Below, piece after piece: positions 16,190-24,983 of a DNA stretch of 64,000 nucleotides (positions within the stretch are counted from its first letter, which is position 1; every line of letters starts with the position of its first letter). Below the pieces are notes generated by a model, which saw only the letters and a program-made list of their open reading frames with translations, was not told the DNA's origin and did no database searches. The stretch lies in NCBI RefSeq assembly GCF_000170835.1, contig NZ_ABCP01000002.1, positions 124,001 through 188,000 of the forward strand, in the 5' to 3' direction. Source of the stretch: Marinobacter algicola DG893 (GTDB lineage Bacteria > Pseudomonadota > Gammaproteobacteria > Pseudomonadales > Oleiphilaceae). Both the position numbers and the translations under genes were made by a program.

Positions 16190-17176
16190 TTAAGTCCGAA
16201 GTGACGCTACATCTTGAAGGCCTGGCAAAGAGGTGAAGGCTCCTGGATGAGTCACTGCATGTGCACCACAGGCACTGGCAAAGGTCAACATGTCTTCAAG
16301 TTGCTCGGGGTCTTCGCCCAACGCCTTAAGACTGGCTGCGGTTATATTCAGGTCCGACAGCCGATAGAGCAGCCCACCAACGAACGCATCGCCGGCGGCG
16401 GTGCTATCAACCATCTGGACGTTTCGTGGCTCGATGGAACCGTAATGAGATGGGGTGAGGTAACGCAATGGTTTTTCGCCATCCGTGACCAACACCAAAG
16501 AAGCGCCCGCGTTCAAGATTTGCTTCAACACCTCGGTTTCGTTCTGGTGTCTACACAGGAAGGCCAGCTCTTCTGCGGATAGCTTCACAAGATCGGCTTG
16601 CTCCACACAGGCCCACACCGGAGCAAATGGATCTGTGCCTTTGGGCCAGAGGTTATTTCTGAGGTTCATATCAAAACTCACCAGCCATCCGGCTGATCTC
16701 GCTTTTTCCAGTCCCGCTTGGGTTGCTTCCAGAATGCCCGGTTCAGTCAGCGTGTTGGAGCAGAAATGGAAAATGCCTTGGTCGTCGAACCATTCTGGCT
16801 GGAATTCATGTGGGGCGAATATCAGGTCCGCGGATGGTCCCCGGTAGAACTCAAAACTTCGCTCTCCGGTCTTATCCAATGACACAAAGGCCAAGGCAGT
16901 TTTCGCTTCGCTGGTTTGCAGTAGATAGTCTGTCCGCACATGCATGGATTCGAGCGATTTAACGAGAAAATCACCGAACATGTCAGCGCCCACTTTGCCG
17001 GCGAAATAGCTGTCTCCGCCGAGCTTACCTATCGCAGCCGCTACGTTTGCAGGTGCACCACCTGGAAACTTTGTGAAGCGCTCGTTTACCGAATCAGAGT
17101 TTTCAGATTGATCTTCACTAACCCTGCTTGAGAGCATGTCCACCAGGGCTTCACCGAATGAAATAACTTTGATCAT
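16190..17176 (-). CDS. mtlZ: Fructokinase (PfkB family), last gene of the mannitol operon
   Basis: 328 residues of the ribokinase/PfkB family. The N-terminal signature is FPGGAPANVAAAIGKLGG and the C-terminal ATP/anion-hole signature is DSTAAGDAFVGGLLYRL with the catalytic aspartate. It phosphorylates fructose to fructose 6-phosphate. The ATG overlaps the pgi stop by four bases, after GGGGAG, so the two enzymes are made together. In Pseudomonas the mannitol operon also ends with a fructokinase, mtlZ; I use that symbol by position and family. Confidence 0.88.
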   Translation of the reverse strand: MIKVISFGEALVDMLSSRVSEDQSENSDSVNERFTKFPGGAPANVAAAIGKLGGDSYFAGKVGADMFGDFLVKSLESMHVRTDYLLQTSEAKTALAFVSLDKTGERSFEFYRGPSADLIFAPHEFQPEWFDDQGIFHFCSNTLTEPGILEATQAGLEKARSAGWLVSFDMNLRNNLWPKGTDPFAPVWACVEQADLVKLSAEELAFLCRHQNETEVLKQILNAGASLVLVTDGEKPLRYLTPSHYGSIEPRNVQMVDSTAAGDAFVGGLLYRLSDLNITAASLKALGEDPEQLEDMLTFASACGAHAVTHPGAFTSLPGLQDVASLRT

Positions 17177-18804
17177 CGACTGCTCCCCTCTTCCACCGCT
17201 GGGTCCAAATTTGCTGAGCCCGTGTGCAGGTGCTGTTTGACGATCTCCATCAACCCCTGGGTTGATGGATCGTACGTGTCGCTCTGCTGTTCAATATCAC
17301 GGCTGATATCGTTGGCCAACCGCTTTCCCAACTGCACGCCCCACTGGTCGAAGGAGTTGATGTTCCAGATAGCCCCCTGCACGAAAACCTTGTGTTCATA
17401 GAGAGCAATCAAGGCGCCCAGATTTCCGGGGCTCAGTTCGTCCAGCAACAGCACGTTGCTGGGGCGATTGCCGGGGCAACTGGCGTATTGGTCGTTCTGA
17501 CGGTCGCCATTCATAAAGGCATTGGCCTGAGCCAGCATGTTAGTCAGCAAGGCAAAATGGTGGTCTTTGGTGTCATCCTCAGGTTTCAGCGTCGCAATAA
17601 AGTCGATGGGCACGAAACGTGTGCCCTGGTGAAGTAACTGAAAGAACGCATGCTGGCCGTTGGAACCGGTTTGCCCCCACACAATGGGACCGGTGGCATG
17701 GCTGACCGGGTTGCCGTCGATGTCCACTGACTTACCGTTGCTCTCCATATCCAGTTGCTGGAGAAACGCTGGTAACTGGTGCAGAGCCTGATCGTAAGGA
17801 ATAATCGCCTGGGTTTCCGCGCTCAGGAAATTGATGTTCCAGATGCCGATAAGAGCCAGCACGACCGGCATATTGGCCTCAATTGGGGCCTCCCGGAAGT
17901 GCTGGTCCATTATGGAAGCGCCCTCAAGCAGCTCGACAAATGCATCGAACCCGATGCTCAAGGCAATGGGCAAGCCAATGCTGGACCAGAGCGAGTAGCG
18001 CCCACCCACCCAATCCCAGAACTCGAAGATGCTGTCCTCGCGGATGCCAAATTCCGTTGCTGCTTTGATGTTGGTGGACACCGCGACAAAGTGCTGGCCC
18101 ATCTCGGCTGTGGTGCTTTGTGTCTGCGTCTGGAACCAGCGCTTGGCGCTGTTGGCGTTCAAGAGGGTTTCCTGGGTGGAGAAAGTCTTGGTAGAGACAA
18201 CAAATAGCGTGGTTTCCGGGTCCAGCCCTTTCAGCACCTTCTTCAGGTGCCGACCGTCTACGTTTGAAATGAAGTGGACGTTCATCTCCGGATGCTGGTA
18301 ATCAAGCAAGGCGCGACACACCATGCTGGGTCCAAGGTCTGAGCCGCCGATGCCGATATTTACAACGTCGCGAATGCGCTTGCCGGTGTAGCCCAGCCAT
18401 TGTCCGTTCCTGACCTGCTCGGTAAACACCCGGAGTTTTTCCAGGCTGGCCCGAACCTCTGGCATGACGTCCTGGCCATTCACGACAATCGGTGCCTCAC
18501 CCAGGTTGCGCAAGGCGGTATGCAGAACCGGACGCTGTTCGGTGACGTTTATGGTTTCCCCGGAAAACATCTGTTCCCGGCGCGACTCCAACGGCGACTG
18601 TTTGGCCATCTCTAACAGCGCACCCATCACCTGCGGCGATACCTTGTTCTTGGAATAGTCCAGAAACAGCTCGCCTAACCGGAGGCTCATCTTATCGAAA
18701 CGATCCGGATCTGCTTTGAAATAATCCGCGATCCGGTCATTCCGAGTCTCATTGGCAAGTTGTTCCAGCTTGCTCCAGGACTCGGATTTGCCCAGTGCAT
18801 TCAT
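17173..18804 (-). CDS. pgi: Glucose-6-phosphate isomerase
   Basis: 543 residues, full length. The sugar-phosphate site is visible as VNIGIGGSDLGPSM and VVSTKTFSTQETLLN, and the family signatures WDWVGGRYSLWSSIGLPIAL and FDQWGVQLGKRLA are complete. It converts fructose 6-phosphate and glucose 6-phosphate. The gene sits between the mannitol dehydrogenase gene (11-base gap) and the fructokinase gene (four-base overlap), which places it inside the polyol operon. GGGAG precedes the ATG. In the described Pseudomonas operon this slot holds the xylulokinase gene mtlY. The isomerase would feed fructose 6-phosphate backward to glucose 6-phosphate for an Entner-Doudoroff or pentose route; that is inference. 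Confidence 0.96.
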   Translation of the reverse strand: MNALGKSESWSKLEQLANETRNDRIADYFKADPDRFDKMSLRLGELFLDYSKNKVSPQVMGALLEMAKQSPLESRREQMFSGETINVTEQRPVLHTALRNLGEAPIVVNGQDVMPEVRASLEKLRVFTEQVRNGQWLGYTGKRIRDVVNIGIGGSDLGPSMVCRALLDYQHPEMNVHFISNVDGRHLKKVLKGLDPETTLFVVSTKTFSTQETLLNANSAKRWFQTQTQSTTAEMGQHFVAVSTNIKAATEFGIREDSIFEFWDWVGGRYSLWSSIGLPIALSIGFDAFVELLEGASIMDQHFREAPIEANMPVVLALIGIWNINFLSAETQAIIPYDQALHQLPAFLQQLDMESNGKSVDIDGNPVSHATGPIVWGQTGSNGQHAFFQLLHQGTRFVPIDFIATLKPEDDTKDHHFALLTNMLAQANAFMNGDRQNDQYASCPGNRPSNVLLLDELSPGNLGALIALYEHKVFVQGAIWNINSFDQWGVQLGKRLANDISRDIEQQSDTYDPSTQGLMEIVKQHLHTGSANLDPAVEEGSSR

Positions 18805-18815
18805 ATCTGTGCTCC

Positions 18816-20297
18816 CTAGTGTTCGTCAGGCCAGGACTCGCCAAGGGCTGCAAAAACCCCTTTTGTTTCCAGCTTGTCGAGTGCCCTATCAAAGGCCTCT
18901 TCAAAGTCGCTGGAGTTGGCGAGCATGGTCCCGAAAAGGTCTGTCATCCCAAGAAATTCCGGGGTCAGATTGGCTCTGTCTTTAACGGCCGTCTGCAGCC
19001 GGGGGGCCATGGGATCATTGATTTCGTGCGGTTGTCCTTGCTCATCTTTGCCACGGAGGTAGAGCGCCCAGCCGGCAATGATCATGGCAACACGAGACAA
19101 CGGTCGTCCTTCGTTCACCAGTGTCTGCACCGTCGGCACCAGGAATTTCGGTATCTTGCTGGAGCCGTCCATACACAGCCGGGCCAACTCATCGCCCATT
19201 TGAGGGTTGGAGAAGCGTTCGATCAGGGTCTGCTTGTAGGCGGGCACATCGATGCCTGAAATTTCTCCCAGTATCGGTGTCACGTCTTCATCCATGAAGC
19301 TGCGAATAAAACGGCTGAACCGATCATCCGCCATGACCTCGTGGGTATATCGATAACCGGAAAGATACCCGAGGTAGGCCATGGCGGAATGACTGGCATT
19401 CAACAGGCGGATTTTCATGCGCTCGTAAGGGGCGACGTCGTCCGTGAACTGGACTCCCACCGTTTCCCAATCCGGACGACCGTTGCAGAAATTATCCTCC
19501 AGCACCCACTGATAAAAAGGCTCGCAGATAACTGGCCAGCCATCTTCCAGGTCATAGTTCTCTTTCAGCCACTGGCGATGTTTGTCATTGGTTCCCGGTG
19601 TAATGCGGTCAACCATGCTGCTGGGGAAACTCACCTTGTCGCCGATCCAATCCGCAAGCTCGGCATCCCTCAGTCGGGCAAAGGTCAACAGGGCACCGCG
19701 GGCCACCTGGCCGTTTTCTGGCAGGTTGTCACACGACAGGACGGTGAATGGCGGCAGATTACGCTCGCGTCGGCGGCATAGGGCTTCGGTCAGATAGCCA
19801 AAGACTGTGCGCGGTTGCTGCGGGTTTTCCAGGTCTTGAAGAACGTCCGGATGGTTTTCATTGAACCTTCCGGTGTTGTCGTCCACGTTGTAACCACCCT
19901 CGGTTATCGTTAGTGAGACGATCTTCACCTCGGAACTCGCCATTTTCTCGATGACGGCGTCCTGCTCCTCAGGCGCGAACATGAAACCGGTGATGGCGCC
20001 AATGACGCTGAGGGTATTGGTGCGGTCGGCGCCGAGCTCGATCAAGGTGTAGAGGTGGTCCTGCTCAGACAACACCTGATGCATGGCTCGATCACCTTCA
20101 CGCAGCCCAACACCACAAATCGACCAGTCCGGGCTGCCACCTGCCTGCAACAGTTGGTGGGTATAGACTGCTTCATGGGCACGGTGGAATCCGCCAACAC
20201 CAATATGAACGATGCCTTGTCTAAGGTTACTCCGTTCATAAGCTGGCACGGACACCTCTGGACTCAGTTGGTCCAATGTTGAGTTATTCAGTTTCAT
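18816..20297 (-). CDS. mtlD: Mannitol/polyol 2-dehydrogenase
   Basis: 493 residues, the length of the polyol-specific long-chain dehydrogenases. The N-terminal Rossmann domain starts with GIVHIGVGGFHRAHEAVYTH and the catalytic K-x5-N-x2-H motif is seen in MKIRLLNASHSAMAYLGYLS. The enzyme oxidises mannitol (or arabitol/sorbitol) to the ketose with NAD+. Six bases separate it from mtlK, so translation is likely coupled. It lies in the same order as mtlD in the Pseudomonas mannitol operon. The exact polyol cannot be told from sequence. Confidence 0.92.
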   Translation of the reverse strand: MKLNNSTLDQLSPEVSVPAYERSNLRQGIVHIGVGGFHRAHEAVYTHQLLQAGGSPDWSICGVGLREGDRAMHQVLSEQDHLYTLIELGADRTNTLSVIGAITGFMFAPEEQDAVIEKMASSEVKIVSLTITEGGYNVDDNTGRFNENHPDVLQDLENPQQPRTVFGYLTEALCRRRERNLPPFTVLSCDNLPENGQVARGALLTFARLRDAELADWIGDKVSFPSSMVDRITPGTNDKHRQWLKENYDLEDGWPVICEPFYQWVLEDNFCNGRPDWETVGVQFTDDVAPYERMKIRLLNASHSAMAYLGYLSGYRYTHEVMADDRFSRFIRSFMDEDVTPILGEISGIDVPAYKQTLIERFSNPQMGDELARLCMDGSSKIPKFLVPTVQTLVNEGRPLSRVAMIIAGWALYLRGKDEQGQPHEINDPMAPRLQTAVKDRANLTPEFLGMTDLFGTMLANSSDFEEAFDRALDKLETKGVFAALGESWPDEH

Positions 20298-20303
20298 AAG
20301 ATG

Positions 20304-21407
20304 TCACGCTGCCAATCGGCTGGGTTTCTGAACAGCATTGCCCTGCTCGTCGAACAAGTGGCACTCATCCACATGCAGGTGTAAACCGATGCGATCACCA
20401 TAGTTACAGGCAAAGTTGCCGGGCATTCGGACAGTCAGCGTCTCTTGACCATCGGTCTTTACATAGCAATAGGTATCGCTACCCAAGCTTTCGGTGATGT
20501 CCATGTAGCCGGTCAGTGAGCTCTCACTGGGTTCAACCACATCGATGTTTTCCGGCCGAACGCCAACAGAGACAGCACTGCCCTGACGCAAGTGTTCGCT
20601 GGCTGCGGGCAATGTCACAGAAGTACCGGAGGTCAGTTCAACCGTAACGCTTGAATGATCGAGCGCGGTTACGGTGCCCGGCAGGAAGCTCATCTTGGGC
20701 ATCCCGAGGAAACCTGCGACAAATCGGTTAGCCGGATTACGGTACAGATCAAGTGGTGTGCCCACCTGCTCAATTCTGCCCTGATTCAACACGACAACTT
20801 TATCGGCCAGAGTCATGGCCTCTACCTGATCGTGGGTGACGTAGATCATGGTCGCATTCAAGTCATGGTGAAGCCTTGCCAGCTCCAACCTCATCTGTAC
20901 CCTCAGCGCAGCGTCCAGGTTCGAGAGCGGCTCATCGAACAGGAATACTTTGGGCTGGCGTACGATTGCGCGACCAATCGCAACCCGCTGGCGCTGGCCA
21001 CCGGACAGCTCCTTGGGTTTGCGTTCCAGCAACGGGTCCAGCTCCAGAATTCGGGCCGCTTCGGCTACCTTGTTATGGATAACCTCTTTTTTCTCTTTAG
21101 CGAGTTCCAGTGCAAACGACATGTTTTTGCGTACGGACATATGGGGATACAGGGCGTAGCTCTGGAACACCATTGCCAGATCCCGTTTGGCCGGGGCCAA
21201 ATCGGTGATCTCTTTCGTATCCAGCAGGATGTGGCCGCCGGTTACCTCTTCCAGGCCCGCGATGGAGCGCAGCAGGGTCGACTTGCCACACCCTGATGGT
21301 CCGACAAACACCACAAATTCATTGTCTTTAATTTCAAGATTGATGCCTTTGAGAATTTCTGTCTCCCCGAAGGATTTCTTGAGGTTCTTTATTGTTAAGT
21401 TAGCCAT
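20304..21407 (-). CDS. mtlK: Polyol ABC transporter ATP-binding protein
   Basis: 367 residues, of the MalK/UgpC branch. Walker A is GPSGCGKST (about 37-45), the signature is LSGGQRQRVAIGRAIVRQP and Walker B is VFLFDEPLSNLDA. The C-terminal ~130 residues form the OB-fold regulatory domain of sugar importers (VSVGVRPENIDVV). It powers import through the two permeases encoded upstream. CGGAGA lies before the ATG at 21407. MalK-type proteins can serve more than one transporter, but the gene order argues for the polyol system. Confidence 0.94.
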   Translation of the reverse strand: MANLTIKNLKKSFGETEILKGINLEIKDNEFVVFVGPSGCGKSTLLRSIAGLEEVTGGHILLDTKEITDLAPAKRDLAMVFQSYALYPHMSVRKNMSFALELAKEKKEVIHNKVAEAARILELDPLLERKPKELSGGQRQRVAIGRAIVRQPKVFLFDEPLSNLDAALRVQMRLELARLHHDLNATMIYVTHDQVEAMTLADKVVVLNQGRIEQVGTPLDLYRNPANRFVAGFLGMPKMSFLPGTVTALDHSSVTVELTSGTSVTLPAASEHLRQGSAVSVGVRPENIDVVEPSESSLTGYMDITESLGSDTYCYVKTDGQETLTVRMPGNFACNYGDRIGLHLHVDECHLFDEQGNAVQKPSRLAA

Positions 21408-21419
21408 GGGAAATCTCCG

Positions 21420-22253
21420 TTATTTGACGGCGCCAAAGGACAAGCCGCGAACCAGCTGTTTCTGGCTGATCCAGCCAAAGATAAGAATTGGGGCACAGGC
21501 CAGGGTCGATACGGCTGACAACTTGGCCCAGAACAAGCCTTCAGGGCTTGAATAAGAGGCGATCAGGGCCGTCAGCGGGGCTGCCTCCGACGCCGTGAGG
21601 TTGAGCGACCAGAACGCCTCGTTCCAACTCAGAATCAGTGACAGAAGCACCGTTGCCGCCAGACCGCCCTTGCTCATAGGCAGCAGGACTCGCCAAATCT
21701 CCTGAAACAGTGTGGAGCCGTCCATTCGAGCGGCCTCAAGTACTTCTTTCGGAATCTCTTTGAAGTAGGTGTAGGCCATCCAGATCATGATCGGCAGATT
21801 GATCAGCGTGTAGATGATCACCAGTCCGGTTTTGGTATCGAGCAAACCGGTGTCTTTGAAGATCAGGTAAATCGGCACCAGAACGCCAACCGGCGGCAGC
21901 ATTTTGGTGGATAGCATCCACAGCAGTGTCCCTTTGGTACGCTTGGTCTCAAAAAAGGCCATGGAATAGGCGGCGGGTACGGCGAGCATCATTCCGATGA
22001 TCGTGGATCCGAAAGACACCACCACCGAATTCCAGGCAAAGTGGAGATAGTCACTGCGTTCGTTGACCAGCGTGTAATTCTCGAGGGTCGGCGAGAAGAA
22101 CAGTTGCGGCGGTGTGGCAAAGGCATCGATTTCTGTCTTGAAGCTGGTCAGCAGCATCCAGAAAATCGGGAAGAAAATGGCCAAAGCCACCCCCCATGCC
22201 AACACCCCCATAAGCAGGGTATTCAGGCTACGTCGTTGTTTCAGGCTGAGCAT
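21420..22253 (-). CDS. mtlG: Polyol ABC transporter permease (MalG-type)
   Basis: 277 residues with six predicted membrane helices. The coupling motif EAARMDGSTLFQEIWRVLLP, which contacts the ATPase, is complete. I start at the ATG at 22253 because GGAGG stands seven bases upstream; the frame opens seven codons earlier and would overlap the preceding permease. With mtlF it forms the membrane channel for mannitol or a similar polyol. Confidence 0.92.
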   Translation of the reverse strand: MLSLKQRRSLNTLLMGVLAWGVALAIFFPIFWMLLTSFKTEIDAFATPPQLFFSPTLENYTLVNERSDYLHFAWNSVVVSFGSTIIGMMLAVPAAYSMAFFETKRTKGTLLWMLSTKMLPPVGVLVPIYLIFKDTGLLDTKTGLVIIYTLINLPIMIWMAYTYFKEIPKEVLEAARMDGSTLFQEIWRVLLPMSKGGLAATVLLSLILSWNEAFWSLNLTASEAAPLTALIASYSSPEGLFWAKLSAVSTLACAPILIFGWISQKQLVRGLSFGAVK

Positions 22254-22270
22254 GTTGTAACCTCCGGGAA

Positions 22271-23218
22271 TCATTGTTTTTCTGTCAGGCTTTTGCCGAT
22301 CAGCCGCACCAGGAAGAAGGCGGCAATATTGGCCAGCACGACGGCGATCAGGCCACCGGCTGAGGCCAGTCCGACATCGAATTGCAGCAACGCCTGGCTG
22401 TAGATGAGGTACGCAAGGTTGGTGGTCTCATAACCCGGGCCACCGCCCGTGGTGGTGAAGATTTCGGCAAAGATCGACAGCAGGAAGATGGTTTCGATCA
22501 TCACCACCACCGCGATCGGGCGCGCCAAGTGCGGCAAGGTGAGATGGAAGAACAGAGCCCAGGGACCGGCGCCGTCGAGGCGTGCCGCTTCCTGTTGTTC
22601 CTGATCCAGCGACTGCAAAGCGGTCATCAGCAGCAGGATGGCAAAAGGCAGCCACTGCCATGACACGATCATGATGATCGAGAACAACGGAAACTCAGAG
22701 AACCAATCGATCGGCGTGGCGCCGAAGAACTTCCAGATGGCCGCAAAAACACCGGATACCGGATGCAGTAGCAGGTTTTTCCAGATCAGCGCGTTCACGG
22801 TCGGCATGATAAAGAACGGCGATATCAGGAGTATCCGGACGATGCCCCGCCCCCAGAACGCCTGGTTAACAAGCAGCGAAATCAGTACACCCAGAACCAC
22901 TGTAATTAACAGCACGGCACCGACCAGCAGCAGGGTGTTGCTCATTCCCGCCATAAAACCGAAATCGGTGACGAAGAATTGGAAGTTCTCCAGCCCCACA
23001 AATTCGTTATCGGCGGGGTACAGCAGGTTATAGCGAATCACTGAAAAGTAGATGGTCATGGACAGCGGGATCACCATCCACAGCGCCAGGACGAGCACCG
23101 ACGGCGACACCATAAAACGATTGATGCGGGATGTCTTTCTCTTACCTCCCTGGCGGCTGTCCTGTTTGGGTTCCGCGGCGGAGCTCGCGGGACCTGCATT
23201 CAGAGTGGTTGTCTTCAT
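22271..23218 (-). CDS. mtlF: Polyol ABC transporter permease (MalF-type)
   Basis: 315 residues. A polar N-terminus rich in Lys and Arg precedes six predicted helices (first PSVLVLALWMVIPLSMTIYF). The coupling motif is EAARLDGAGPWALFFHLTLP. The ATG at 23218 is chosen because of GGAGA upstream; the frame is open for 17 more codons, but those would run into a stable hairpin at 23242-23267. It stands 83 bases after mtlE and 17 bases before mtlG. Confidence 0.92.
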   Translation of the reverse strand: MKTTTLNAGPASSAAEPKQDSRQGGKRKTSRINRFMVSPSVLVLALWMVIPLSMTIYFSVIRYNLLYPADNEFVGLENFQFFVTDFGFMAGMSNTLLLVGAVLLITVVLGVLISLLVNQAFWGRGIVRILLISPFFIMPTVNALIWKNLLLHPVSGVFAAIWKFFGATPIDWFSEFPLFSIIMIVSWQWLPFAILLLMTALQSLDQEQQEAARLDGAGPWALFFHLTLPHLARPIAVVVMIETIFLLSIFAEIFTTTGGGPGYETTNLAYLIYSQALLQFDVGLASAGGLIAVVLANIAAFFLVRLIGKSLTEKQ

Positions 23219-23241
23219 ATCGGTTCTCCGGTGACCCCCAA

Positions 23242-23267
23242 GCAGGCTCCGCCGAAGCGGGCCCTGC
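23242..23267 (-). other. Intercistronic hairpin with UUCG loop between mtlE and mtlF
   Basis: In the minus-strand transcript GCAGG pairs with CCTGC and CCGC with GCGG, closed by a C(UUCG)G tetraloop, with a two-by-two internal mismatch. There is no T-run after it. Such hairpins between the binding-protein gene and the permease genes of sugar importers protect the upstream message or slow the polymerase, so that more binding protein than permease is made. That role is inferred from position. Confidence 0.55.
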
Positions 23268-23301
23268 ATAAGGTCATTGTTGTTTCGTCTTGGCCGGGTA
23301 T

Positions 23302-24624
23302 TCAGTTGGAGTAATAGCGGGCGCGAGTCATCTCGCGAAGGGTGATCGACTGTGCCGCTTTCAGGGCATGATCAACCGACATCGACCCTGCCAGGGCGCC
23401 CGAGATCAGCTTGCCGACCTGGGTTGCGATCGACTGAAATTCAGGGATGGCCGCAAACTGAACGCCCACATAAGGGGAAGGATTCAACGTGGAATCGTTG
23501 GGGTCGGCGTTGCCGATTGCTTCCAGGGTTCGGGTCGCGAACGGCGCAGCTTCCAGGTATTCAACGTTGTCGTAGGTGGAGGTGCGTGTGCCGGGCGGCA
23601 CGTTGGCAATACCATAGGTTTCCTCAACCAACTGGCTGTAAGCCCGCGAGGTCGCCCACGTGATAAAGGTCTTGGCCGCTTCCTTGGCATCTGAGCTCAC
23701 CGGAACGGCGAGGGCCCAGGACCACAACCATCCCGAACCTTTTGACGTTACCTGTTCTGGCGCCAAGGCAAAGCCGACGTGTTCCGCTACCCTGCTTTGA
23801 GACTCATCGGTAAGAAATGATCCGGCGACAGTCGCGTCCACCCACATGGCACATTTGCCACTGTTGAACAGCGCCAGGTTTTCGTTAAACCCATTGGATG
23901 AGGCGCCCGGAGGTCCGTAGTTCCCGAGAAGGTCGACGTAGAAACTGACGGCGTTGCCCCACTCTTCGCCAGTGAATTCAGGCTTCCAGTTTTCATCAAA
24001 CCATCGTGCGCCAAAGGCGTTAGCCATGGTGGTAACCAGCGCCATATTTTCACCCCACCCTGCCTTACCGCGCAGGCAGATACCGTACTGCTCTTCTTGC
24101 GGCTTATGGAGCTGCTCAGCAAAGGACTTCATCTGGTCCCAGGAAGGCTGATCAGGCATGCTCAGCCCATTGGCTTCAAAAAGGTCCTTGCGATAGAATG
24201 TCATCGAACTTTCGGCGTAAAACGGCAGCGCGTACAACGTACCGTCGGAGGACAGGCCGCCGAGGACTGATGGAAAAATATCGGCCAGATCGTAATCCGA
24301 AGGCAGATCACCCATCGGGGTCAACCACTCCTTCCCACCCCAGATCGGTGCCTCGTACATTCCAATTGTCATCACATCGAATTGACCGCCGTCCGTCGCA
24401 ATATCGGTAGTCAGGCGCTGGCGCAGGACATTTTCCTCAAGCACTACCCAATTCAGATCGATGTCTGGATGAAGCTTTTCGAATTCGTCGGAAAGGCCCT
24501 GCATGCGAACCATGTCGCCATTGTTAACAGTGCCAATGGTTACTTTGGTGGCAGCCATTGCGGAGGACGCGACGGCCGTCATGCCAACCGCCATAACAGC
24601 GGACAGATATCGTTTGTTGTTCAT
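23302..24624 (-). CDS. mtlE: Polyol-binding periplasmic protein
   Basis: 440 residues, family 1 sugar-binding protein. The signal peptide MNNKRYLSAVMAVGMTAVAS ends at AMA. The mature start KVTIGTVNNGDMVRMQGLSD and the region DVMTIGMYEAPIWGGKEWLT resemble the mannitol/sorbitol-binding proteins MtlE and SmoE. It delivers the polyol to the MtlFG-K importer. AGAGG precedes the ATG. It is the first gene of the operon; the promoter must lie in the 359-base gap behind mtlR. Confidence 0.9.
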   Translation of the reverse strand: MNNKRYLSAVMAVGMTAVASSAMAATKVTIGTVNNGDMVRMQGLSDEFEKLHPDIDLNWVVLEENVLRQRLTTDIATDGGQFDVMTIGMYEAPIWGGKEWLTPMGDLPSDYDLADIFPSVLGGLSSDGTLYALPFYAESSMTFYRKDLFEANGLSMPDQPSWDQMKSFAEQLHKPQEEQYGICLRGKAGWGENMALVTTMANAFGARWFDENWKPEFTGEEWGNAVSFYVDLLGNYGPPGASSNGFNENLALFNSGKCAMWVDATVAGSFLTDESQSRVAEHVGFALAPEQVTSKGSGWLWSWALAVPVSSDAKEAAKTFITWATSRAYSQLVEETYGIANVPPGTRTSTYDNVEYLEAAPFATRTLEAIGNADPNDSTLNPSPYVGVQFAAIPEFQSIATQVGKLISGALAGSMSVDHALKAAQSITLREMTRARYYSN

Positions 24625-24983
24625 GTTCCAACCTCTGTTTGTTTTTGGAGTAGGTCGTTCAGAATGTCCGTATTGGCCGGTGCATTCCGGGTACTTTGAT
24701 CTGACGGATCACCTCTCGTCAGGAAAGCGAATCAATGGTGCTATTACACGCTTAATGTCAGAACTGAACAAATACATACCCTGTCATTTTTCTGTACTTT
24801 TTTGCCATCACGAATGGAGGCGCCTCCCCCGCTCATTTAGCTAAAGGCGGCTACAAGTACAGGCTGTGTGGGCTATTGGCGACAAAGTAAGGTTGAATGG
24901 AACCCATGAACGTCACCAGAAAGTATCATTCTGAGAGAAAAAGAGGATGTGCAGAGAGAGGGATAAAACAGATGAGGTACTGA
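24625..24983 (-). promoter_or_regulatory. 359-base control region between mtlR and mtlE
   Basis: No gene is visible. The region should hold the promoter of the mtl operon. Near 24781-24803 stands a tandem repeat (listed separately). CTGACG at 24701-24706 and CGTCAG at 24717-24722 form a 6-base inverted repeat that would be in the mRNA leader. I could not assign -35 and -10 boxes. Confidence 0.45.
24781..24803 (-). promoter_or_regulatory. Tandem direct repeat, candidate MtlR operator
   Basis: On the plus strand CTGTCATTTTT (24781-24791) is followed directly by CTGTACTTTTTT (24792-24803). Direct repeats about one helical turn apart are the usual shape of AraC-type half sites. It stands about 160 bases before mtlE. 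The link to MtlR is inference. Confidence 0.35.
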
